Shown here: in pieces, positions 38,252 through 46,247 of the stretch
Layout of the letters: each line of letters starts with the position of its first letter
Position numbering within the stretch: position 1 is the stretch's first letter
NCBI GenBank assembly: GCA_002328075.1
Contig: DCVT01000031.1
Span: 499,597 to 563,596 of the forward strand
DNA length: 64,000 bases
Direction: 5' to 3'
Source: Anaerolineales bacterium UBA2181
GTDB taxonomy: Bacteria > Chloroflexota > Anaerolineae > Promineifilales > UBA4811
Notes under the pieces: model-generated
Seen by the model: only the letters and a program-made list of their open reading frames with translations
Databases searched by the model: none
What the model was told of the DNA's origin: nothing
Made by a program: the position numbers and the translations under genes

Positions 38252-39319
38252 TTACATCTCGGGTGACTCGTAACCAAACATGTCATAGACCAACCCGGAC
38301 ATCAGGCCGGCGACGTAACGCACGGCCGATATGACCCGGCTGTACGGCATTCGGGTCGGCCCGAGCACCCCCAAAGCGCCCACGGCATAGTCCGCCAGGC
38401 CATAACGGGCCAGGACCATGCTCCAATCACGCAGTTCTTGCCACTGGCCTTCGCCGCCGATCAACACCTGCACGCTGCCGCCGCCGGTGTTGGGTATGGG
38501 CTCTGCCATCCGCAGGGCGGTGGACAGGATCTCTTCCAGCACGGTGCGCTCCTCCAGTAGCCGGATGCCATGGCAGACCGTGTCGCTGGAGACGAAATCC
38601 GGCGACGCGAGGAGGTGGCTGAGCCCATCCCGATAGACGCGGCCGGAGAGCCGGCTGTCGGTCCGGGTCATCATCTCCACCATGAGCGTCATGACCTCCA
38701 GCTCCAGCACGGTCACTCCGCCTCGGGCAGCCTGCAACTCGCGAGCGCTCAACCCCTGGCAGATCAAGTTCAGCCGGTCGGCGGTCTGCGAAAGCTCCAC
38801 CTGGGAGAGCGGCGCAGCCAGGGTGATCATCTGCTGCATCACCTGCCCGCTGCCCAACACCAGGACCAGCAGAACCAACCGTCCCTGGGTGGAGATCAGT
38901 TCGACGTGTTTGAACCGGCTCTGGCTCATGTGGGGCACGGTGACCAGGGCGGCGCTCCGCGAGACATTGGCCAGGACCGCGGCCGCCAGCTGCATCCACT
39001 GGTCAATATCCAGCCGCGCCTGGTGAAACTGGTGCCGGATCATGCGCTGCTCTTCGGCCGGAAGTTGGGTCTCCCCCACCAGTTCATGGACAAAGTAGCG
39101 GTACCCCTCTTCGGTGGGGATCCGGCCGGCCGACGTGTGGGGGTGCTGCAGGAAGCCCAGCTCCTCCAGGCAAGCCATCTCCGCCCGCACGGTAGCCGGG
39201 CTCATTTTGAGATTATGCCTCTGGACCAGGGACCGGGAACCGACAGGCTCCCGGTGGTTCACGTACGCGCAAACCACCAGGCCCAGAATCTCCTGTTGTC
39301 GTGTGGTCAGTTCCACCAT
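38252..39319 (-). CDS. hrcA: heat-inducible transcription repressor HrcA
   Basis: 355 residues. Winged-helix N-terminus LTTRQQEILGLVVCAYVNHREPVGSRSL, then the LGFLQHPHTSAGRIPTEEGYRYFV motif of HrcA, then a GAF-like domain. It represses its own operon through CIRCE and is folded by GroE when cells are unstressed. ATG 39319 is chosen over a GTG at 39343, because the GTG lies within the CIRCE element. First gene of hrcA-grpE-dnaK-dnaJ-prmA. Confidence 0.95.
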   Translation of the reverse strand: MVELTTRQQEILGLVVCAYVNHREPVGSRSLVQRHNLKMSPATVRAEMACLEELGFLQHPHTSAGRIPTEEGYRYFVHELVGETQLPAEEQRMIRHQFHQARLDIDQWMQLAAAVLANVSRSAALVTVPHMSQSRFKHVELISTQGRLVLLVLVLGSGQVMQQMITLAAPLSQVELSQTADRLNLICQGLSARELQAARGGVTVLELEVMTLMVEMMTRTDSRLSGRVYRDGLSHLLASPDFVSSDTVCHGIRLLEERTVLEEILSTALRMAEPIPNTGGGSVQVLIGGEGQWQELRDWSMVLARYGLADYAVGALGVLGPTRMPYSRVISAVRYVAGLMSGLVYDMFGYESPEM

Positions 39320-39336
39320 GTTCGGGCGCTCACTGA

Positions 39337-39363
39337 TTGGCACTCGGATACCTAGAGTGCTAA
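39337..39363 (-). promoter_or_regulatory. CIRCE operator
   Basis: On the minus strand TTAGCACTC, 9 bases, GAGTGCCAA: one mismatch to the CIRCE consensus. It lies between the promoter and the hrcA ATG (18 bases upstream), the expected place for HrcA repression. Confidence 0.92.
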
Positions 39364-39378
39364 CGGCATCCTGCGTAC

Positions 39379-39407
39379 ACTATACCATGCCGGGGAGGGG
39401 CTGTCAA
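39379..39407 (-). promoter_or_regulatory. housekeeping promoter of the heat-shock operon
   Basis: Minus strand TTGACA (39407-39402), 17 bases, TATAGT (39384-39379). The predicted start near 39372 lies directly before CIRCE. Confidence 0.8.
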
Positions 39408-39435
39408 CTCTGACCGGTGGGGGGGAGGGGGGGGC

Positions 39436-39966
39436 TTATTCTTCTTCCAGCAGATCTTCCAGGGCTGCGGCTGCCAGAGCCGCCTGTTCCGCGATGGCCG
39501 CCAGCAGTTGGCTCAGGTTTTCACGGGCGGTGGCCAGGCTGATGTCCTCGACCAGCGACAGTTCGCTGGCCAATTGGGTCTGTAGATTTTCGTAAAGCTG
39601 CATATCGCGACCAGTGAGGTTGTGACTGCCGGCGAACCAGGCGAGGTTGCGGGCCCCGATGGCCAACTGCTCCGCATCGCTGGTAGAGATCAGCTTTTCG
39701 ATGTTCAACTGGCGCTCTTTATAGTCGTCCGACAACGTCTCAAAGGGCGCCTGCAGCACCACCTCGATGTACCCCTTTTCAACCACCGGCCGCAAACCGA
39801 GCGCATCCGCCTGCTCCACCGGAACCATAAACGTTCCCTCGTCGGCCACCATGTTCAGGATATAGTACCGCGTGCTGGTTCCGGCAAAAACCCGGTCTTC
39901 CAGCGAGGTGACGGTACCGGCACCGTATGTGGGGTAGACGACGTGATCGCCCGGTCGAAATGTCAT
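39436..39966 (-). CDS. CarD family transcriptional regulator
   Basis: 176 residues. The N-terminal RNA-polymerase-interacting (Tudor-like, TRCF-RID) domain reads MTFRPGDHVVYPTYGAGTV..YYILNM..GTFMVPVEQADALGLRPV, followed by a helical DNA-binding part with LAWFAGSHNLTGRDMQLYENL. CarD proteins stabilise open complexes, often at rRNA promoters. A G-rich tract (39416-39436) follows the stop. It has its own promoter at 40003-40031, and the hrcA operon lies downstream with a separate promoter. Confidence 0.93.
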   Translation of the reverse strand: MTFRPGDHVVYPTYGAGTVTSLEDRVFAGTSTRYYILNMVADEGTFMVPVEQADALGLRPVVEKGYIEVVLQAPFETLSDDYKERQLNIEKLISTSDAEQLAIGARNLAWFAGSHNLTGRDMQLYENLQTQLASELSLVEDISLATARENLSQLLAAIAEQAALAAAALEDLLEEE

Positions 39967-39984
39967 CTGAATACCTTTGAGACT

Positions 39985-39999
39985 GGTGATGATATCACC
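39985..39999. promoter_or_regulatory. inverted repeat at the carD transcription start (possible operator)
   Basis: GGTGAT-GAT-ATCACC at 39985-39999 covers the predicted carD start site. This is a typical place for a repressor or autoregulatory site. The binding protein is unknown. Confidence 0.35.
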
Positions 40000-40002
40000 T
40001 GC

Positions 40003-40031
40003 ATTATATGCCGGATGACGCTTTACGTCAA
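40003..40031 (-). promoter_or_regulatory. promoter of carD
   Basis: Minus strand TTGACG (40031-40026), 17 bases, TATAAT (40008-40003). Its -35 box overlaps that of the divergent dedA promoter. Confidence 0.75.
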
Positions 40032-40051
40032 TTGGCCGCCGGTGTTATAAT
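40022..40051 (+). promoter_or_regulatory. promoter of the DedA-family gene
   Basis: TTTACG (40022-40027), 18 bases, TATAAT (40046-40051), about 48 bases before the GTG start. The -10 is consensus and the -35 weak. Confidence 0.55.
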
Positions 40052-40099
40052 GTTTTCCTTTGCCAGCGACGGCCATCGGCCGCAGAAGGGAGCAGATTT

Positions 40100-40771
40100 G
40101 TGGGCATAGAGGACCAGTTCTTTCACTGGCTGACCGAGACACTGACCGCGTTGTTCAACGCCATGGGATGGCTGGGGGTGGTGGTCATCATGGCGCTAGA
40201 GAGCGCCAATATCCCGATCCCCAGCGAAGTGACCATGCCGCTTTCGGGTTGGCTGCTGGTCCAGGCCAGGGGCGGCAGTCTCTTGTCGGCCGTGCTCATC
40301 GGCGGCTTTTTCGGGGGGCTGGGCTGCCTGATCGGCTCGTTGGCTTCCTATGCCCTGGGGTTGTGGGGCGGGCGGCCGTTCCTGGAGAGGTATGGCCGCT
40401 ACATCCTGGTCACGCCGCAGGACCTGGAAAAGGCCGACCAATGGTTCGGCCGCTACGGCGACTGGGCGTCGTTCATCTCCCGGCTCCTGCCCATCGTGAG
40501 GACGTTCATCTCATTTCCGGCCGGCGTCGTCCGGGTCAACCTGGCGCGTTTCAGCGTGCTCACCTTTGTGGGGTCGTTCCTGTGGTGTGGCGCGCTGGCG
40601 GGGGCCGGCCATGCGGTGGGCGAACGGGTCGAAGAGATCCACGGGTTCCTCCGGCCGGTCGAGATCCCGCTGGCCATCGTTCTGGTGATCGGCTTTGTCT
40701 GGTACGTCTGGCACCACGTCAAGTCGGCCCGCCGGCGGATGGACGAATACGAGCAAAACAAGGCGACCTGA
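40100..40771 (+). CDS. DedA family membrane protein
   Basis: 223 residues with about five hydrophobic segments. The family signature Glu region is ALESANIPIPSEVTMPLSGWL, the Gly-rich stretch GGFFGGLGCLIGSLASYALG, and the membrane-inserting RLLPIVRTFISFPAG holds the conserved Arg residues. DedA (SNARE-associated/VTT) proteins flip or scavenge lipid carriers. The start is GTG 40100 with GGGAG (40088-40092) 7 bases upstream. Confidence 0.9.
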   Translation: MGIEDQFFHWLTETLTALFNAMGWLGVVVIMALESANIPIPSEVTMPLSGWLLVQARGGSLLSAVLIGGFFGGLGCLIGSLASYALGLWGGRPFLERYGRYILVTPQDLEKADQWFGRYGDWASFISRLLPIVRTFISFPAGVVRVNLARFSVLTFVGSFLWCGALAGAGHAVGERVEEIHGFLRPVEIPLAIVLVIGFVWYVWHHVKSARRRMDEYEQNKAT

Positions 40772-40809
40772 TCCCGCGGGGCCAGGTCGCCAGCTAGAAC
40801 TCTAGGGGC

Positions 40810-41550
40810 TCAGGGAAAAACCGAGACCGTTCCGGTCCCCACCAACGTCACCCGGTCCTCCCGGATCGAGCTCACCCGCAGGGTGAGGTCCACGTGGACG
40901 TTGGTTCGCAGCTGGCCCTTCCAGGTGAGCGAATCGGCCAGCTGCCGATAGGGGTACCCCTCCACGCCGCCGAACTCGGCTCCCGAGTCGGTCTTGCCCA
41001 GATAAGAGTAGGTCGTGCCGGGCACCGGCTGGCCTTTTGCCACCTCCAGGGTGGTCACGGCCATGGGAAAGACCAGCGGGTCGCCATCCCGCAGGTCGGC
41101 CACTGCTGGATGGGGGTCCGGCACCACGATCTCTACGTTGCCCCAGGCCTGAAAGACATCCAGCACGACGCCGATCACCCGCAGACGGTAGTCCAACTCG
41201 ACCCCAACCGCCGGGCTGCCCCGCCAGTTGAACGAGTCCCCCACCTTTTTGTAGGCGTCCTGGCCCTCGATGCGCACGTGGATGCCGCGGTCGTCCGGGC
41301 CGACGTACATGAGGGGTGCGCCGGGAACCGATTCGCCGGCGTGCAGGACCGCGCGGTAGGGAGCGCTAAAGGTCACCGGCCGGGGAGTCGGCGTGGGGGT
41401 GACGGCCGGCCCGGTCGGCAGGCCAATGCCGCCGCTGCAGGCGGCCAGCAGGCCGGCCGCCAGCAGCAGCGTCGCCACCCAACCCGGCCCGCGGCCGAAC
41501 AGTTGCGGCCGCCGGCCGCCCAGATTGGTCCTCACGCCTGACCCGATCAT
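40810..41550 (-). CDS. hypothetical lipoprotein with two tandem repeats
   Basis: 246 residues. The signal peptide ends in a lipobox LLAAC near residue 38, followed by a Thr-Pro linker (TPTPTPRP). The mature part consists of two similar units of about 85 residues: GESVPGAPLMYVG..YKKVGDSFNWRG..VELDYRLRVIG..NVEIVVPDP and GQPVPGTTYSYLG..YRQLADSLTWKG..VHVDLTLRVSS..GTVSVFP. I do not recognise a named family. It overlaps the stop of the DsbA-cyclophilin gene as ATGA, so it is the second gene of that envelope operon and probably lies outside the membrane. Confidence 0.8.
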   Translation of the reverse strand: MIGSGVRTNLGGRRPQLFGRGPGWVATLLLAAGLLAACSGGIGLPTGPAVTPTPTPRPVTFSAPYRAVLHAGESVPGAPLMYVGPDDRGIHVRIEGQDAYKKVGDSFNWRGSPAVGVELDYRLRVIGVVLDVFQAWGNVEIVVPDPHPAVADLRDGDPLVFPMAVTTLEVAKGQPVPGTTYSYLGKTDSGAEFGGVEGYPYRQLADSLTWKGQLRTNVHVDLTLRVSSIREDRVTLVGTGTVSVFP

Positions 41551-42839
41551 TTTTCCCCGATGGTCACCTTGATGATCCGGTCGCCCTCAAAGTCCGGATC
41601 GACCTGCGGGTCGCGGGGAGTCAGCGCCTCCACCACGTCCATCCCGCTGATCACCTTGCCAAAGATGGTATAAAGGCCGTTGAGGTGGGCCGCCTCCGCA
41701 TAGGTGATAAAGAACTGGCTGCCGTTGGTGTTGCTGCCGGCGTTGGCCATGGCCACCCAACCCGGGCCGTCGAACCCGAGCTCTGGATCGATCTCGTCCT
41801 CAAAGGTATAGCCCGGGCCGCCCATGCCGGTTCCCGAGGGGTCGCCGGTCTGGGCCATAAAGTCGGTGATCACCCGGTGAAAGGTGACCCCGTCATACCA
41901 CCCCTCGCCGGTCAAAAAGACAAAGCTATTGACCGTCAGCGGGGCGGATTTGGCATACAGCTCGATGACAAAGGTGCCCTTGTCGGTTTCCACCGTGGCC
42001 AGGTATTCCTTGTCGGCCGAGATGGTCATGGGTGGCGCTTCATACTGGGGCAGGGCGCGCACCGCTTTTTGCGCCTCGATGTAGGCGCCCCACTGCTCGA
42101 CCTCGAGGCCCAGCGCCTGCAAGTTCAGCGCCGACTCGTTGAGAAAGACCGACGGGGTGCCCTGCAGACCGATGCCGACGCCCTCGTAAAAGGCGTTCAT
42201 GGCAAGGTCGGCCAGCTCGGTCGAATCCAGGTCGGCCGCGAACTGCTCGTGGTCCAGTTTCAGCTCGGCCGCGTAGGCGATAAGCTGCTCCCGAACCGCG
42301 GCCGCGCCTGCCAGGCTGCTCCATTCCGATTGACGCTCCAGCAGCAGCTGGTGGTAGTCAAAGAACACCTGCTGGGCGCCGGCGGCCTCGGCCGCGCGCA
42401 CCGCGAGATGATTGAGCGAGTTGGGATCATCGCTCAGGGGAAAATGCCGGTAAACGAATCGAACGTCCTGCGGGAAAGCGTCTACCAGACGCTCTATCGG
42501 TGCAAGCACCGACGCGCAGTATGGTCAGAGATAGTCCCCATATTCCAGCAGGGTGATGATGGCATCGGGCGGACCCATCACCCAGTCTGTTTCGCGCACT
42601 GCCAAGGGGTCTTCCAGGTCCACGGCCGGCACCGGTTCGGCCGCCGCCGCGGTGGGATCGGCCGAAGGTTTGACCGTCGGCACAGCGGTAGCAGGCGCGG
42701 GCACCGCGGTGGCCGGCTTGGCGGTTGCGTACAACACCAGCGGGTCGGCGTCGGGGGTGGTCTCAGTGGCTGCCGACCGGCAAGAAACCGCCAGCAACAG
42801 GGCAACCAGCAGGGCTGCCCACGTCAGGTATCGTCTCAT
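41547..42839 (-). CDS. probable selenoprotein: lipoprotein with UPYC DsbA-like domain fused to cyclophilin
   Basis: 430 codons read through one in-frame TGA (42527-42525). Residues 1-20 are a signal peptide with a lipobox ending at Cys20 (LLAVSC). A low-complexity Ala/Pro/Thr linker follows. Then a thioredoxin-fold segment ITLLEYGDYL-UGA-PYCASVLAPIERL: the UGA falls exactly at the first Cys of CPYC, giving UPYC at residue 105. The DsbA-like helical part continues (VRFVYRHFPLSDD) to about residue 250. A cyclophilin-type prolyl isomerase domain ends the protein (FHRVITDFMAQTGDPSGTG, MANAGSNTNGSQFFIT). Frame is conserved on both sides and a SECIS-like hairpin follows the UGA. The start has AAGGAG 6 bases upstream. 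A point mutation or sequencing error is the alternative. Envelope disulfide or redox folding role inferred. Confidence 0.75.
42497..42527 (-). promoter_or_regulatory. UGA codon and bacterial SECIS-like hairpin
   Basis: After the UGA (42527-42525) come 12 bases, then TCGGTGC (42512-42506) pairing perfectly with GCACCGA (42503-42497) around a UU (or CUUG) loop. A further G-U pair can extend it. The loop is about 20 bases from the UGA, inside the range for bacterial SECIS elements read by SelB. Confidence 0.6.
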
Positions 42840-42886
42840 CATGTACTCCTTGATCCGGTTGACCCACGTCAGGTGGGACTGGCCGG

Positions 42887-42916
42887 ATTGTATCATGCCG
42901 GGGGGAACCGTGTCAA
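42887..42916 (-). promoter_or_regulatory. promoter of the selenoprotein operon
   Basis: Minus strand TTGACA (42916-42911), 18 bases, TACAAT (42892-42887), about 48 bases before the ATG. Confidence 0.7.
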
Positions 42917-42924
42917 AGAGGGGA

Positions 42925-42953
42925 TTGAAAACCGATCCATTCCGGCGTATACT
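42925..42953 (+). promoter_or_regulatory. promoter of the eCIS-type gene
   Basis: TTGAAA (42925-42930), 17 bases, TATACT (42948-42953), about 33 bases before the ATG. It is divergent from the selenoprotein promoter. Confidence 0.65.
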
Positions 42954-42985
42954 GTAGCTGTAGCGCGCTAGACTGGAGGAAAGCC

Positions 42986-44182
42986 ATGTTCCGCACCGCC
43001 CTGCCCGCCCCAAAGAACCGCGGCCGGCCCAGGCCGGCGGCGGTCCAGGCTCCCGTCGCCCAGCCGGCGACCGCACCGACGCGGGTGCCCCCCGCCGGCC
43101 GGTTGACCCCGGACCAGGTGCGCGAGTTGCAGCGCACCGCCGGCAACCGCGCGGTCCAGCGCGCGCTGGCCGGGCCGCCCGGCGACCAGGAGGGCCGGGT
43201 GCAGCGACAGGGCGGCGGCCAGGCTGCCATGCGCCGGTTGCAGTCGCGCGTTCCTGCCATGAGCAACCAGGAACTGATCAGCACCGCCCAAACGCTCAGC
43301 AGCCAACTCTTGCAGCCCGAGACTGATGCCCAGCAGCAGTCGGTTATCGCCGAGACCCTGATCCTGATGCACCGGACGCTGGACCAGCGGATTCAGAACG
43401 CGCCGCGCGACCAGCGCCTGCTGCCCCAACTGGAGGGAGTGCAATGGGACCCGGAGGACCCGCTGGCCGGGATTGTGGAAGGGATCTCGCCCTTTCAGAT
43501 GATCGACTGGTGGGGCGGATTCACCTCCACCCGGCCGGTTCGCCGGAAGCAAAGACGGGCGCGGCCGGCGCAGACCGGCCCCGCGGCCGAGGAGCCGGCC
43601 GCCGCCGATACCGGGCCTCGGCCGCCGAGCGGAGTCGGCGGGACGCTCAAGAAGCAGATCGGCGAGCCGTTCAAGGTGGGACCCGAAATCGATACGTGGT
43701 GGCGGAACATCGGCACGGGACTGGGCAAGGCGGTGCGGATGCTGGCCGCCAACTGGATCAACGCGCTGCGGGCCGGCAAGGAGCGATCGGCCCGCCGGTT
43801 TTGCCTGATGGTGGTGGCGGAAGGGGTGGCCAGCATGGCGGCGCGGATCGCCGACAACGCCATCCGGAAAATCGTGGACCCGGTCAGCGGGCTGCCCATG
43901 TTTGTCTATGACGTGCTGCCGGAGCCGACCGACGCGCGGATCGCGGCCGCTTTGGAGGCCACCCTCAAGGAGTGGCGGGCGCCGTCGGACCGCGAGTCGC
44001 TGGCCATCGGCCGGAAGCGGGGGCTGCAGATGGCCCGCAAGATCGTTGACGAGTTCGACCAAAGGACCAGCGGCGGCGGGGTGCGGTACCTGCTCTACCT
44101 CAAGTTCAAGTTCAAGGCCGACCAGCAGGCGATCTATGAGCACGTCTACCGGGAGATCAAGGCGGCCGGGGTGGTGGAGTAG
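42986..44182 (+). CDS. protein with DUF4157/eCIS-type N-terminal motif, function unknown
   Basis: 398 residues. After a basic Pro/Ala-rich N-terminus, residues 48-61 read LQRTAGNRAVQRAL. This is the short motif found at the start of many proteins encoded with extracellular contractile injection systems (often DUF4157 proteins). The middle is Gln/Arg-rich with a disordered Pro/Ala stretch, and the C-terminal 180 residues look helical (GTGLGKAVRMLAANWINAL, ARRFCLMVVAEGVASMAARIADNA). No catalytic motif was recognised and no injection-system genes are in the window. GGAGG (42975-42980) precedes the ATG. Confidence 0.75.
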   Translation: MFRTALPAPKNRGRPRPAAVQAPVAQPATAPTRVPPAGRLTPDQVRELQRTAGNRAVQRALAGPPGDQEGRVQRQGGGQAAMRRLQSRVPAMSNQELISTAQTLSSQLLQPETDAQQQSVIAETLILMHRTLDQRIQNAPRDQRLLPQLEGVQWDPEDPLAGIVEGISPFQMIDWWGGFTSTRPVRRKQRRARPAQTGPAAEEPAAADTGPRPPSGVGGTLKKQIGEPFKVGPEIDTWWRNIGTGLGKAVRMLAANWINALRAGKERSARRFCLMVVAEGVASMAARIADNAIRKIVDPVSGLPMFVYDVLPEPTDARIAAALEATLKEWRAPSDRESLAIGRKRGLQMARKIVDEFDQRTSGGGVRYLLYLKFKFKADQQAIYEHVYREIKAAGVVE

Positions 44183-44279
44183 GCGGGGAGGGCCCTGATC
44201 ATGATAATGCGAAGCTGCCGCCCACACTGGGGGCAGGTCCGGAGGTGGGCGGTCGCTTTTGGTCTCACGTTCCTAGCTC

Positions 44280-44657
44280 CTACATGCGCGTTGTGCCGTC
44301 CGGCATGGCTGCACCCGCCAATGAACAGGTGCAGTGCAGCTGGTAATCGCTCACTCTTGCATCGGCCAGGTTGGCCCCGGTAAGGTCGGCCTGGCTCAGA
44401 TCGGCCTGGCTGAGGGTGGCGCCGCTCAGGTTTGCCCCGCGCAAATCGGCCTCTGTCAGGTTGGCCCCTATCAGGTTTGCGCCGTGCAGGTCGGCTTTTC
44501 GCAGATCGGCTGCTCGCAGCTCCCGACGTGTGAACTCTGCCAATTCAATTCTCCATAGGATGCGGTTCGAAGACGACAAAAAACCAGTTTTCGGCAAACA
44601 GTGGTTTTGTCGGCGGCCATCGCCTCGTTGCACTGCACAGGCCGCTGCCGGGCCCAA
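44280..44657 (-). CDS. pentapeptide-repeat protein, possibly 5'-truncated
   Basis: The C-terminal 85 residues contain about ten consecutive A(D/N)LXX units (RAADLRKADLHGANLIGANL and onward), which form a right-handed quadrilateral beta helix. The tail is Cys/Gly-rich and not repeated. The frame is open to a TTG at 44657, but the first 40 residues have no repeat character, so the true start is unclear and the gene may have lost its N-terminus. Such small proteins vary in function, from DNA mimicry to structural roles. Confidence 0.6.
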   Translation of the reverse strand: MGPAAACAVQRGDGRRQNHCLPKTGFLSSSNRILWRIELAEFTRRELRAADLRKADLHGANLIGANLTEADLRGANLSGATLSQADLSQADLTGANLADARVSDYQLHCTCSLAGAAMPDGTTRM

Positions 44658-44996
44658 GGTGTCTCAGGTCGCCCAATGCCGCTCAGATGTGCACGGCGCG
44701 GCCTTTTACTACGGCGCGTCAGATCCCGATCCAACCGGTGGCGGTGCGTTTGAAGCTGTTGACCGCCGGCCAGTCCAGCGCCCAACCGCCCGGCCCACGC
44801 GACATCTCGCTTTTCCCGAAGCAGGACCTGAACGCGCTCCTCGCTATCTTGAACCATAGGGACACGACGTTGCTGCCACGCAGTTCCGATCACATCGAGA
44901 ATGGATTCCTATTCCGCGTAGAGATCCGAAAAAATCCGGAAGTCCGCCGCGATTTCTGGGCCGCAAATTGGGAAAAAGCACGTGGACACCGGTGTA
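44658..44996. other. intergenic stretch, no supported gene
   Basis: Several short overlapping frames are open on both strands, but none shows a ribosome site or a recognisable family. It separates the pentapeptide gene from IS remnants and marks the start of the degraded accessory island. Confidence 0.5.
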
Positions 44997-45300
44997 TCAA
45001 GGGACTTCTTGACTGCCAAAGTGCAGCTCGGCGGCGATCCGGTATGCCAGACCCTGGTGCGGCCGCGCCGTGTTGTAGAAGAAGTAACTTTCCAGCTCAT
45101 TATACAGGTCTGGCACCGTGACGTAATCCGTAAGGCAGAACTCCGCATACTTGACCGTTCGCCGGAGACGCTCCACGAAGATGTTGTTTGCAGCCGAGCC
45201 GCGAGCATTCATGTTGAGTTTGACGTTCGCGCTTTCCGGGCAGGCAACGAAGGCCTGGGCTGTGAACCGGACGTCCTGATCGGAGTTGAAGATGGAAGTG
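44997..45300 (-). pseudogene. IS3-family transposase remnant (3' end of orfB)
   Basis: The residues SIFNSDQDVRFTAQAF (second catalytic Asp region) and NNIFVERLRRTVKYAEF (catalytic Glu) followed by FYNTARPHQGLAYRIAAELHF match the end of IS3-family OrfB. The frame remains open to 45518 but the sequence before about 45300 no longer resembles a transposase, so the 5' half is lost. Not the same element as the intact IS at 46207. Confidence 0.8.
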
Positions 45301-45472
45301 CGCCCAACGGCTGGCGACTCACTGCGCGGCGTCCCGGGCAAAGGGCTTTTGGGCGATACCCCAGCGGCTGGCTCAGCCACTCCTGCAGCCCGCCGAGCAG
45401 CGTCAGATGCGGCCGGCTGCCATGCCGCCTGGTCCTTGGCCGCAACAAATCGGTGTTGGACTGATCCCTTAA

Positions 45473-45715
45473 TCATATATACTTCACGGCAGTGCCATAT
45501 ATCTGAAGGTAGAAACAAGCGAAAGCGTTAGTGTCAAGATCGATATCTTGGCGCATCCCAACGATTGCGTCGGCATCCAACAGTGCCGCGCGGCATTTAA
45601 GTTCTTGAACTGCGATATAAAACGCCAGCTCAAAATCGCTTTGGCCTACACTCCACTCACCAATGACGAATCCCCAATCTGCCTGCCGACCGCCAATCTG
45701 GCCGCGTTTTCGCAT
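45473..45715 (-). pseudogene. YbjQ/UPF0145-like fragment
   Basis: The C-terminal part FELAFYIAVQELKCRAALLDADAIVGMRQDIDLDT..YLQIYGTAVKY aligns well with the end of YbjQ-family proteins ([33 protein letters not shown]). In the same frame just upstream a TAA (KKY stop KAEVAEMRKRG) breaks a possible longer reading frame reaching 45850 or beyond. This is either a short gene starting at ATG 45715 or a decayed one; I favour decay. Confidence 0.45.
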
Positions 45716-45854
45716 CTCGGCGACCTCGGCTTTTTAATACTTCTTCAATCCACTCAGTTGGTTTGTAAACAGACCCTTGTTCGATATGTGTTGCTTCAGT
45801 TGGAATTGGAGAGAACCCTCTGAGTTGGTGTAAATCAGATTTGGAGGTGGCTCG

Positions 45855-46091
45855 ATGAGAAAGCAACGGAAGCAGTACACGGCAGACGAAAAGGTTTTTG
45901 TTCTCCGCATGCATCCGCTGGACAAAGTCCCGGTTTCGGAGTTCTGTGACGAGTATGGCCTCCGACCCACCGTATTTTTCCGCTGGCAGTGTTTAAAGTG
46001 GGGGGCCGAGGCGTTTCGTGGCCCTAACGGCAGCCAGACCACCAGCCTCAAACAGCAAGTGGCTCAAATCGAAGAGAAACTGGCGAAATGA
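45855..46091 (+). pseudogene. transposase OrfA-like HTH fragment
   Basis: 78 residues: KQYTADEKVFVLRMHPLDKVPVSEFCDEYGLRPTVFFRWQ is the helix-turn-helix of an IS3/ISL-type first transposase ORF. It ends at EEKLAK and no matching catalytic ORF follows on this strand, so it is a remnant. The stop overlaps the ATG of the HNH frame at 46088. Confidence 0.7.
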
Positions 46092-46247
46092 CAACCCCCC
46101 GGAGGCTCAGGCGGCAGGTCAAGCGTACCCTGACACCACAGCGCCACACACATCGCTCAATCCGCCGGGCAGCAGGTCGGGTCACCTCCCGTAGACCAAA
46201 GGCATCGAGTAGTGCGCCCCTGAGATTGGACACAAAAAGTGCTGTTC

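Noticed and set aside
41547..42509. A separate cyclophilin gene starting at GTG 42509
   Set aside because: That start has no ribosome site, falls inside the thioredoxin-fold helix, and would leave an exported isomerase without its signal peptide, whereas the upstream frame supplies signal, linker and the first half of the redox fold in register.
45473..45850. Recoding of the stop inside the YbjQ-like frame
   Set aside because: The stop is TAA, which is not a selenocysteine or pyrrolysine codon, and the upstream part has no clear homology.
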